A stretch of DNA of 64,000 nt from SG8-30 sp963715485 (GTDB taxonomy: Bacteria; Pseudomonadota; Gammaproteobacteria; Steroidobacterales; Steroidobacteraceae): assembly GCA_963715485.1 (NCBI GenBank), contig OY970244.1:2542001-2606000 (forward strand), written 5' to 3'. Under the pieces are notes generated by a model that had not been told where the DNA came from, did not search any database, and saw nothing but the letters and a program-made list of their open reading frames with translations. The position numbers and the translations under genes were made by a program. Positions 36,178 to 43,958 of this stretch are shown here, in pieces; position 1 is the first letter of the stretch, and every line of letters starts with the position of its first letter.

Positions 36178-37049
36178 GCCGCGGGCATACCCAGATCGGC
36201 GACCGCTTGTTCGTCGGCATGCAGCACCTTCTGCCGCAGCACCTGCTTTCGCGGGTCATGCACGCCGTGGCACGCAGCAGGTTCGCGCCCCTCAAGAATC
36301 TGGTCGTTGGCAGCTTTCTTCAGCTGTATTCCATCAATCTGTCCGAGGCGCTGCAGCCCGACGCCTATGCCTACGAATCGTTCAACGCCTTCTTCACCCG
36401 GGCGCTGAAGCCGGATGCCCGCCCGGTTGACCAGGCAGCGGATGCCGTCGTTTCCCCGGTCGACGGCACCGTGAGCCAGGCAGGTCGCATCGAGCGGGAC
36501 ATGCTGCTACAGGCCAAGGGCATCCACTACTTGAGCTCGGCACTGCTCGGCGGCGACGACGACCTGGCGCGGCAGTTCGACGGCGGGAGCTTCGCCACCT
36601 TGTATCTCGCCCCCTTCAACTATCACCGCATCCACATGCCGCTGACCGGGACGCTGCTCCGGGCGCGCCACGTACCCGGCGACCTGTTCAGCGTCAACTC
36701 GGTCACGGCCGCCAGCGTGCCGGGACTGTTCGCGCGCAATGAGCGCGTCGCCTGCGTTTTCGACACCCTGGCCGGTCCGATGGTCGTCGTCCTCGTGGGC
36801 GCGCTGTTCGTCGGCAGTATCAGCCTCTCCTGGGCGGGCGAAGTCACATCTGGGCGAAGCCACCGGATACGCGACCTGCCGATCGGCGATCCGCTGATCG
36901 CCCTGGAAAAGGCCGCCGAGCTAGGCAAGTTCAACATGGGGTCGACGGTGATCCTGATGTTCCCGCCGGGCCGTACGCAGATCAGCCCGCGGCTCACCGC
37001 CGGTGCCACCGTGCGCATGGGCGAGCGGATCGCGACGCTGACGCCATGA
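36174..37049 (+). CDS. psd: Phosphatidylserine decarboxylase proenzyme
   Basis: Makes phosphatidylethanolamine at the inner membrane. 291 residues. Self-cleavage between Gly256 and Ser257 in NMGSTV creates the pyruvoyl group; the triad is completed by Asp97 (SPVDG) and His154 (RIHMP). The M-G-S-T site replaces the usual L-G-S-T, a minor change. The start overlaps SCO1 and the stop overlaps epmA, so the three genes are coupled. Confidence 0.96.
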   Translation: MSRGHTQIGDRLFVGMQHLLPQHLLSRVMHAVARSRFAPLKNLVVGSFLQLYSINLSEALQPDAYAYESFNAFFTRALKPDARPVDQAADAVVSPVDGTVSQAGRIERDMLLQAKGIHYLSSALLGGDDDLARQFDGGSFATLYLAPFNYHRIHMPLTGTLLRARHVPGDLFSVNSVTAASVPGLFARNERVACVFDTLAGPMVVVLVGALFVGSISLSWAGEVTSGRSHRIRDLPIGDPLIALEKAAELGKFNMGSTVILMFPPGRTQISPRLTAGATVRMGERIATLTP

Positions 37050-38014
37050 GCCAGCTGGTGTGGCGCCCCTCCGCCGCATTGCAGGTCCTGAGCGAGCGCG
37101 CTGCGATGCTCGGCCGCGTGCGTTCCCATTTCGCGGAGCAGGGCGTGATCGAAGTGGACACTCCCCAGCTGTCGCGGGCCGGCGTGACGGACATTCATCT
37201 CGAGTCCGTACCGGCGGAACTCTCCGGCGCCGGCCGCATGTACCTGCAGACGTCACCCGAGTATCCCATGAAGCGGCTGCTGGCTGCCGGCCTTGGGGAC
37301 TGCTACCAGATCTGTCATGTGTTCCGCGACGGCGAAAGGGGCACGCGGCACAATCCCGAATTCACCATGATCGAATGGTATCGGCTCGGCTTCGACGCGC
37401 CGCGACTGATGGACGACGTCGAGGCGCTCGTATCCCGCGCAGTGGCTGGCGTCCGCACACTGGCGCCGCCCAGGCGTATCACCTACCGCCAGGCAGTCAT
37501 GGAACTGGCCGGCACCGACCCGATGACTGCGACCCCGGCCGAGTTACGCATGACCCTGGCACGCCACGCGATCGATGTGCCGGTTTCCGCAACGGACGCT
37601 GAAGCGTTGCTCGACCTGCTGGTTTCCGCCGTGGTTGGCCCGGGCCTCGGCCGGGACGCACCCGTGTTCCTGTACGACTATCCAGCTTCCCAGGCGTCCC
37701 TGGCGCGCATCCGCCCGGGTGAGTTCCCGGTGGCCGAACGATTCGAGCTCTACCTGGACGGCATCGAACTTGCCAACGGCTTCCATGAACTGGCCGATTC
37801 GCGCGAGCAGCGCCGGCGCTTTGAATCCGACCTCGCTGAGCGGGCTCGTCGTGGGCAGCCGCCAAGACCGCTGGACGAGCGCTTCCTGGCAAGCCTGCAG
37901 CAGGGCCTGCCAGATTGCGCCGGTGTTGCGCTAGGCTTCGATCGCCTGGTGATGGCGGCGCTATCGCTGCCTGCAATCGACGCTGCCATGACTTTCCCGG
38001 TCGAGTTTGCCTGA
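37046..38014 (+). CDS. epmA: EF-P lysine 34 ligase (beta-lysyl transferase, GenX/PoxA)
   Basis: Class II LysRS-like enzyme that attaches (R)-beta-lysine to EF-P. 322 residues, with no anticodon-binding domain, unlike LysRS. Motif 2-like FRDGERGTRHNPEFTMIEWY and motif 3-like GVALGFDRLVM are present. Its target EF-P is encoded 0.8 kb away and keeps Lys34. The 2,3-aminomutase EpmB is not in the window. Confidence 0.95.
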   Translation: MSQLVWRPSAALQVLSERAAMLGRVRSHFAEQGVIEVDTPQLSRAGVTDIHLESVPAELSGAGRMYLQTSPEYPMKRLLAAGLGDCYQICHVFRDGERGTRHNPEFTMIEWYRLGFDAPRLMDDVEALVSRAVAGVRTLAPPRRITYRQAVMELAGTDPMTATPAELRMTLARHAIDVPVSATDAEALLDLLVSAVVGPGLGRDAPVFLYDYPASQASLARIRPGEFPVAERFELYLDGIELANGFHELADSREQRRRFESDLAERARRGQPPRPLDERFLASLQQGLPDCAGVALGFDRLVMAALSLPAIDAAMTFPVEFA

Positions 38015-38024
38015 GGCGATCACG

Positions 38025-38540
38025 ATGGGTTTCACGGTCGATACGAATGCAGGCGCGGACAAGCAGGAACTCTATGCCGGACTGGTTCGTCAACTCGGCG
38101 GCCTGCTGGCCGGCGAGCGCGATCCCTGGGCCAACACTGCCAATACTGCAGCCTTGCTGTATGCCCTTGTGCCTAACCTGAACTGGGCAGGCTTCTATTT
38201 CCTGCGTGGCGGGGAACTCGTGGTCGGCCCGTTCCAGGGAATGCCAGCCTGTGTCCGTATCGCGATGGGTCGCGGGGTCTGCGGAACGGCGGCGGCCGAG
38301 CGACGCAGCCTCGTGGTCCCCGACGTACATGCCTTTGCCGACCACATCACCTGTGACACGGCGTCGGAATCGGAACTGGTCGTGCCAATCTCCAGCGGTA
38401 GTCGGCTCATCGGGGTGATCGACCTCGACAGTCCCCTGCTCGCGCGCTTTGACGAAGTCGATGCGGCCGGGCTGGAGCAGGTCGCCGCAATGATCGCCGA
38501 GGGCTGCGACTGGCGGCTCGCCGGAATCGACACGTTTTAA
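38025..38540 (+). CDS. msrC: Free methionine-R-sulfoxide reductase (GAF domain)
   Basis: Reduces free L-methionine-(R)-S-oxide. 171 residues, a single GAF domain. The redox cysteines Cys76, Cys86 and Cys110 (PACVRIAMGRGVCG and HITCDTA) have the same 10/24 spacing as E. coli MsrC Cys84, 94 and 118. ATG 38025 follows GAGG at good spacing; an earlier TTG overlaps epmA. Likely in the SCO1-psd-epmA operon. Confidence 0.92.
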   Translation: MGFTVDTNAGADKQELYAGLVRQLGGLLAGERDPWANTANTAALLYALVPNLNWAGFYFLRGGELVVGPFQGMPACVRIAMGRGVCGTAAAERRSLVVPDVHAFADHITCDTASESELVVPISSGSRLIGVIDLDSPLLARFDEVDAAGLEQVAAMIAEGCDWRLAGIDTF

Positions 38541-38544
38541 TGCT

Positions 38545-38568
38545 GGCCCGACGGGCGTTCGTCGGGCC
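38545..38568 (+). terminator. Hairpin after msrC
   Basis: Perfect 9-bp stem GGCCCGACG/CGTCGGGCC with a 6-nt loop, 4 nt after the msrC stop. No T-run follows. It probably marks the end of the SCO1-psd-epmA-msrC transcript. Confidence 0.5.
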
Positions 38569-38674
38569 GGTCCGCCCTGCGCTCGCTCGGAAAGGCAGAA
38601 ACTCGCTCGCTCCGGGGCCGGCCCTCCTTCGCCCGCGCCAAGTTGCGGCACCATTTGGCCGGTGCGCAGCTAGG

Positions 38675-38732
38675 GCGGGGTTCCCCCTGTAAGCGACTGT
38701 CGGCTTTCGGAGCGGCAGGGGGAAATCCCCGC
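38675..38732. repeat. Long imperfect inverted repeat in the msrC-efp gap
   Basis: Arms GCGGGGTTCCCCCTG and CAGGGGGAAATCCCCGC pair along almost their whole length, with a 2-bp bulge, and enclose about 26 nt. It lies between convergent msrC and efp. The rest of the 253-nt gap holds no frame with coding character. Confidence 0.6.
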
Positions 38733-38770
38733 CCGCAGCCAGCGGGCCGGCCGTGAGACTACGGGACCAC

Positions 38771-38783
38771 GGTGCCGGGCACC
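38771..38783 (-). terminator. Short hairpin after efp
   Basis: GGTGCC/GGCACC with a single central G, 11 nt beyond the efp stop in its direction of transcription. It is a weak terminator candidate because no T-tract follows. Confidence 0.35.
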
Positions 38784-38793
38784 GGCGAGCGGC

Positions 38794-39360
38794 TTATCTG
38801 ACGCGCGCGATGTACTCGCCGCTGCGGGTATCGACGCGGATGATCTCGCCTTCATTGAGGAACAACGGCACTTTCACGACAGCACCGGTCTCGAGCTTGG
38901 CAACCTTGGTACCGCCAGTGACGGTGTCGCCCTTCATGCCCGGATCGGTCTCCACGATCTTCAGCTCGACGTGGGCGGGAGGCGCGATCGTGAGCGGCTG
39001 GCCGTTCCACAGGGTGACGATGCAGGTCAGCCCGTCCTTGAGCCATTGTGCCGCATCGCCCACAGCTTCCTTGCTGGCGGTGTACTGCTCAAAGGACTCC
39101 GGCTGCATGAAGTGCCAGAAGTCGCCGTCGGCGTAGAGATACTGCATGTCGACATCGACGACGTCGGCGCCCTCGACCGTGTCGCCCGACTTGAAGGTGC
39201 GCTCGATGGTACGCCCGGTCTTGAGGTTGCGGATCCTCACACGGTTGAAGGCCTGGCCCTTGCCAGGCTTGACGAATTCGTTCTCGACGATCACGAACGG
39301 GTCGGAGTCGAGAAGGATCTTCAGGCCTGACTTGAATTCATTGGTGTTGTAGGTGGACAT
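38794..39360 (-). CDS. efp: Elongation factor P
   Basis: Relieves ribosome stalling at polyproline. 188 residues, three beta-barrel domains. Lys34 in VKPGKGQAF is the residue lysylated by EpmA in E. coli. ATG 39360 is chosen by homology (MSTYNTNEFKSG) and follows GGAAG; longer frames are not family-like. Convergent with msrC and divergent from the FimX-like gene. Confidence 0.97.
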   Translation of the reverse strand: MSTYNTNEFKSGLKILLDSDPFVIVENEFVKPGKGQAFNRVRIRNLKTGRTIERTFKSGDTVEGADVVDVDMQYLYADGDFWHFMQPESFEQYTASKEAVGDAAQWLKDGLTCIVTLWNGQPLTIAPPAHVELKIVETDPGMKGDTVTGGTKVAKLETGAVVKVPLFLNEGEIIRVDTRSGEYIARVR

Positions 39361-39570
39361 TGCTTCCGCCGTGGCTGCCCGCACAATAGCGGACCGTAGG
39401 TACCCAAAAAGGGCCGCGTATGATAGCCGCAAGCTGACTGCCGGACCAGCCCGGACCCTGGTGGGAGCCGGATAATGACGGGCTCGCGGGGTAACATCGC
39501 CACGGACCGGCGCAGGAAACGCCGGAGAAGCGTTCCAAGACGCCGGTCGCGCAATTCGGCAATCTACGGA

Positions 39571-39579
39571 TGCTAGACT
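39571..39579 (+). promoter_or_regulatory. Possible extended -10 promoter of the FimX-like gene
   Basis: TGCTAGACT, a TGn-extended -10 element about 40 nt upstream of the start codon. No good -35 box at 17 nt. Motif evidence only. Confidence 0.35.
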
Positions 39580-39618
39580 CGCGGCAGAATTTGGTCAGCC
39601 CCGCCCCGGGAGGCACAT

Positions 39619-41673
39619 TTGAACCAGCCAGCCGCTGTGCCGATGATCGTCATGACCCGGCACCAGGACCACGTTGAGACGATCAACAAGACGCTGCGCA
39701 ACGCCGGGCATCCGGTCCACCTGAGCTGGTTGCCCGAGGGCGGCGACCTCGGCGATGCGCTGACGCAGCTCGTCCCGGACATGCTGATCATCTTTGCGGA
39801 CGATGACCTGATCGACCTGCCGGTTGCGATGGAATTCCGCGGCCGTTTCGCTCCGGACGTGCCTGTAATCGTCGTACATGACGCCCTTGACGAGGAGAAG
39901 ATAGCAAGAGCGCTGGCGCTCGGCGCCGAGGATGCCGTGACGCTGGCCAATCTCGAGCGACTGCGGCTGGTCGTCGATCGCGAACTGAAGGCACACCGGA
40001 TGGAACGCTCACTGTCCGCGACCATGTCGGTGGCACACGAATACCAGCGCCAGCTCAACGATCTGATGCAGGGCTCGGCGGACGCCATTGCGCAGGTCCA
40101 GGAAGGCATCATCGTCGATGCCAACCCGGCCTGGATCGAACTGTTCGGTCACGACTCGGCGGAATCCGTGGTCGGCGCGCCACTCATGGACGAGTTCGAG
40201 CATGAATCCCATGCCGCGCTCAAGGGAGCAGTGATTGCCTGCCTGCAGGGCAAGTGGCCCGGTCACACCCTGCGAGCTTCGGCGGAGTTGACTGACGGCT
40301 CCTCCATTCCCCTCGATCTGCTGCTGTCGCGTGGCGAGCTGGAGGGGGAGCCCTGCGTCCGTGTCTCAGTCACGGCGGGAAGCCGCGACCGCCGTGCACT
40401 GGAGGCGCGTCTCAACGACGCCATGCAGCACGATCCCGGCACTGGCTTCCTCCATCGTGGCTACTTCGTGGAGGAATTGACCAAGCGGCTCGGGTCGCCG
40501 CTGAGGGGCGGGGTACGACACCTCGTCTACATCGAGCCGGACAAGTACGAGAAAATACTCGGTGAGCTCGGGGTGCTGCCAGGCGAGGAGTTCCTGATCG
40601 AGTTCGCAGGCCGCCTGCGCGAGCTGCTGAATCCCGGCGACCTTGTCGGACGCTTCGCCGGCAACGGCTTCATGATCCTGGTGCAGCGTGGAAACTCCAG
40701 CGACGTGCAGGCCTGGGCGGAACATGTCGTCGGCAAGATCGCAGCCCATGTGTTCCAGGTCAGCGACCGTTCGTTGTCGACGACCTGCACCATCGGCCTG
40801 GCGATAATCCCGCCATCCGTGTCAGATCCCGAAGGACCGGCAGCTGACGCTTTTCGTGCCAATCGCCGCGGCAGGGATCTCGGTGGCAACCGCGTCCACG
40901 CGCTCGAGCACACCGACACCCTGCTGAAGTTGCAGGATTCGGACAAGATGTGGGTTCAACGCATCAAGTCCGCCCTGATGGAGAACCGATTCCGCCTGAT
41001 GCAGCAGCCCATCGCAAGCCTGCTCGGCGGCGACAGCCCCGATATGTTCGACGTCGTCGTCCGCATGCTGGATGAACAGGGCGACGAAGTACTGCCATCG
41101 GAATTCATCGAGGTTGCCGAGCGCAACGACCTGACCCGGAACATTGATCGCTGGGTCATCGGCGCGTCGGTTTCGTTTTGCGCCTCGCGCGCACCGGCCG
41201 GCCTGTTCGTCAGGCTTTCGCGCGCGACGATCGCCGACCCGTCCCTGCCGGATTGGCTCGGCAACCAGCTCAGGGCTTCGAAGATCGAGCCCGCCCGGAT
41301 AATCTTCCAGGTGCATGAGGAGGCAGCCGGCCAGCAGCTCAAGGAAGCCGTCGCGCTCAGGGCAAAGCTGTCATCCCTTGGCTTCCGGCTGGCGGTCGAG
41401 GGCTTCGGCAGCGGCCGCGACACCGAAACCCTGATCACTCACCTCAATCCCGATTTCGTGAAGGTGCACGGATCCCTGATGCAGGGCCTGGCTACCGCCC
41501 AGGACAAGCAGCAACGGGTCAAGGAGCTGGTGGAACTGGCCCGCAGCCACAAGGCGGCAACGATCGCCGAGCGCGTGGAGGACGCCAACACCATGGCGGT
41601 GCTGTGGCAGCTCGGCGTGGAGTACATCCAGGGATTTTTCGTCAACGCTCCGGAAGCAGTGGTACTTGGATGA
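39619..41673 (+). CDS. FimX-like protein: receiver-like, PAS, degenerate GGDEF and degenerate EAL
   Basis: 684 residues, soluble, close to the 691 of Pseudomonas FimX and with the same domain order. The N-terminal receiver-like domain (1-125) is followed by PAS (about 150-260), GGDEF (about 275-430) and EAL (about 440-680). The GGDEF active-site loop reads RFAGNGFMIL, so cyclase activity is not expected. The EAL motif reads DVVVR near residue 478, so phosphodiesterase activity is unlikely, but QPIASL and FGSGRD are kept as in c-di-GMP-binding FimX. Start is TTG 39619 with GGGAGG 5 nt upstream. A role in type IV pilus control is inferred and fits with fimV in the window. Confidence 0.85.
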   Translation: MNQPAAVPMIVMTRHQDHVETINKTLRNAGHPVHLSWLPEGGDLGDALTQLVPDMLIIFADDDLIDLPVAMEFRGRFAPDVPVIVVHDALDEEKIARALALGAEDAVTLANLERLRLVVDRELKAHRMERSLSATMSVAHEYQRQLNDLMQGSADAIAQVQEGIIVDANPAWIELFGHDSAESVVGAPLMDEFEHESHAALKGAVIACLQGKWPGHTLRASAELTDGSSIPLDLLLSRGELEGEPCVRVSVTAGSRDRRALEARLNDAMQHDPGTGFLHRGYFVEELTKRLGSPLRGGVRHLVYIEPDKYEKILGELGVLPGEEFLIEFAGRLRELLNPGDLVGRFAGNGFMILVQRGNSSDVQAWAEHVVGKIAAHVFQVSDRSLSTTCTIGLAIIPPSVSDPEGPAADAFRANRRGRDLGGNRVHALEHTDTLLKLQDSDKMWVQRIKSALMENRFRLMQQPIASLLGGDSPDMFDVVVRMLDEQGDEVLPSEFIEVAERNDLTRNIDRWVIGASVSFCASRAPAGLFVRLSRATIADPSLPDWLGNQLRASKIEPARIIFQVHEEAAGQQLKEAVALRAKLSSLGFRLAVEGFGSGRDTETLITHLNPDFVKVHGSLMQGLATAQDKQQRVKELVELARSHKAATIAERVEDANTMAVLWQLGVEYIQGFFVNAPEAVVLG

Positions 41674-41684
41674 TCTGCTTCCTC

Positions 41685-43931
41685 TTACTCGGCCTGTAGC
41701 CGATCAACCTTGCGCCATCCCCGCGGCAGGACCGCGCCACGCTGACCCCGCTCGCCCCGATAGTTATCGAGGTCCTTCCACGACAGAGTCATGCGGCGGT
41801 CGCCGCACAGTACCGCGAGCTTGCCGCCCTCACCGACCACCGCGACCGCGGTCATCAACTCGGCACGATTCCTGGCCTTCTTGCCGGGCACACCGAATAT
41901 CAGGTTGCCGCGGCCCTTCTCCATCTCCGGCAGATCGGCGACGGGGAATGCAAGCAGTCGGCCCTCGCTGTTGACCGCGCACACGAGCGCCTCACCAGTT
42001 TCCGGCACCGGACTTGCCGGCAACATGCGGGCGTTCTGCGGAAGGTTGAACACCGCCTTGCCGGCCCGATTGCGCGCATACAGGCTCTCGAGCCGCGCGA
42101 CGAATCCCTGACCGCCGTCGCAGGCGAGCAACCAGCGGTCGGCTGGCTCGCCCAGCATCACCGCCGGAAAGCTGGCGCCATCCGGCGGGTCGAGTCGGCC
42201 GGAGAGTGGCTCGCCCTGCCCCCTTGCGCCCGGCAGGCCGTGGGCCGGCAGGCCGTAGGTACGCCCGGTCGAGTCGAGGAACACCGCCTGCTGGGTGCTA
42301 CGACCGCGGGCCGCGGCCTCGAAGCCGTCGCCGGTCTTGTAGGACAGTTGTGACGGATCGATGTCGTGGCCCTTGGCAGCTCGAACCCAGCCTGCCTTGG
42401 ATAGCACCACAGTCACCGGCTCGCTCGCCACCAGCTCGGTCTCGTCGATTGCCTGCGCCGCCGCCCTCTCCACGATACGTGTGCGGCGTTCGTCACCGAA
42501 CATCTCGACGTCCCGTTCCAGCTCCGCGCGGACCAGCTTGCGCAGGCGCGCCTTGCTTGCAAGCGTCTTCTCGAGAGAATCCCGTTCCGTCGCGAGTTCA
42601 GCCTGCTCGCCCCGGATCTTCATCTCCTCCAGCCTGGCGAGGTGACGCAGCTTGGTCTCCAGGATGGCCTCGGCCTGGATGTCGGAGAGTTCGAAGCGCT
42701 TCATGAGGACGGGCTTGGGCTCATCCTCCGTGCGCACGATCCGGATCACCTCGTCGAGGTTCAAGTAGGCGACCAGCAGTCCGTCGAGCACGTGCAGGCG
42801 TGCGGTCACCTTGCCCAGGCGCCAGTCGAGACGGCGGCGGACCGTCGCCTGGCGGAATTCGAGCCATTCGGCCAGCAGCGCCTTGAGCGACATGACCTGC
42901 GGCCGGCCGTCCAGGCCGATGACGTTCATGTTGACGCGATAGCTGCGCTCCAGGTCGGTCGTCGCGAACAGGTGGGTCATCAGCTGCTCGACGTCCACGC
43001 GACTGGAGCGTGGTGTGATGACCAGTCGGGTCGGCTGCTCGTGATCGCTCTCGTCGCGCAGGTCTTCGACCATGGGCAACTTCTTCGCGCGCATCTGTGC
43101 GGCAACCTGTTCGAGAACCTTGGATCCCGAGACCTGGTAGGGCAGCGCGGTGACGACAATTTCACCGTCCTCGATTTCGTAGACCGCGCGCGCGCGAAAT
43201 GAGCCCCCGCCGGTCTCGTATATCTGCCGTAAGTCCGCCTTCGGCGTGACGATCTCGGCGCCCATCGGGAAGTCAGGTCCCTTGACATGCTTGCAGAGGT
43301 CGCGGACCGAGGCTTCGGGATCGTCGAGCAGGTGAATACAGGCCGCAGCGACCTCGCGGAGGTTATGCGGCGGGACGTCGGTAGCCATGCCGACCGCGAT
43401 TCCCGACGCGCCGTTCAACAGCACGTTGGGCAGCCGCGCCGGCAGCAGCACCGGTTCGTCCAGGGTGCCATCGAAATTGGGGGTCCAGTCGACGGTGCCC
43501 TGGCCGAGTTCGCTCAGCAGCAGCTGCGAGTACGAACGCAGCCGCGCTTCCGTGTAGCGCATCGCCGCAAAGGATTTTGGATCGTCGGTCGAACCCCAGT
43601 TGCCCTGGCCATCGACGATCGGGTAGCGATAGGAAAAGTCCTGCGCCATGTGCACCATGGCCTCGTAGCAGGCCGAGTCGCCATGCGGATGGTACTTGCC
43701 GATGACGTCGCCCACGGTCCGCGCCGACTTCTTGTGCTTTGAGGTCGCGGACAGGCCGAGTTCGCTCATCGCATAGATGATGCGCCGCTGCACGGGCTTG
43801 AGGCCGTCGGCCAGCTGCGGCAGCGCGCGATCGAGGATGACGTACATCGAGTAGTCGAGATACGCCTTCTCCGTGAAAGCCTTGAGCGGCCGCTGCTCGA
43901 TTCCCTCGAAATTCAGTTCAAGTTCCTGCAT
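41685..43931 (-). CDS. parC: DNA topoisomerase IV subunit A
   Basis: Breaks and rejoins DNA for chromosome decatenation. 748 residues. Catalytic Tyr126 is in AAMRYTEARL. The quinolone-resistance region KYHPHGDSACYEAM keeps Ser86 and Glu90 (E. coli Ser80 and Glu84), so it has no known target mutation. A coiled coil and a C-terminal beta-pinwheel follow. It lies 27 nt after parE. Confidence 0.97.
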   Translation of the reverse strand: MQELELNFEGIEQRPLKAFTEKAYLDYSMYVILDRALPQLADGLKPVQRRIIYAMSELGLSATSKHKKSARTVGDVIGKYHPHGDSACYEAMVHMAQDFSYRYPIVDGQGNWGSTDDPKSFAAMRYTEARLRSYSQLLLSELGQGTVDWTPNFDGTLDEPVLLPARLPNVLLNGASGIAVGMATDVPPHNLREVAAACIHLLDDPEASVRDLCKHVKGPDFPMGAEIVTPKADLRQIYETGGGSFRARAVYEIEDGEIVVTALPYQVSGSKVLEQVAAQMRAKKLPMVEDLRDESDHEQPTRLVITPRSSRVDVEQLMTHLFATTDLERSYRVNMNVIGLDGRPQVMSLKALLAEWLEFRQATVRRRLDWRLGKVTARLHVLDGLLVAYLNLDEVIRIVRTEDEPKPVLMKRFELSDIQAEAILETKLRHLARLEEMKIRGEQAELATERDSLEKTLASKARLRKLVRAELERDVEMFGDERRTRIVERAAAQAIDETELVASEPVTVVLSKAGWVRAAKGHDIDPSQLSYKTGDGFEAAARGRSTQQAVFLDSTGRTYGLPAHGLPGARGQGEPLSGRLDPPDGASFPAVMLGEPADRWLLACDGGQGFVARLESLYARNRAGKAVFNLPQNARMLPASPVPETGEALVCAVNSEGRLLAFPVADLPEMEKGRGNLIFGVPGKKARNRAELMTAVAVVGEGGKLAVLCGDRRMTLSWKDLDNYRGERGQRGAVLPRGWRKVDRLQAE

Positions 43932-43958
43932 TTTGTGTTCCTGTATGGGAACCCCGCC

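Noticed and set aside
41685..43931. Quinolone-resistance substitutions in ParC
   Set aside because: The positions equivalent to E. coli Ser80 and Glu84 are unchanged.
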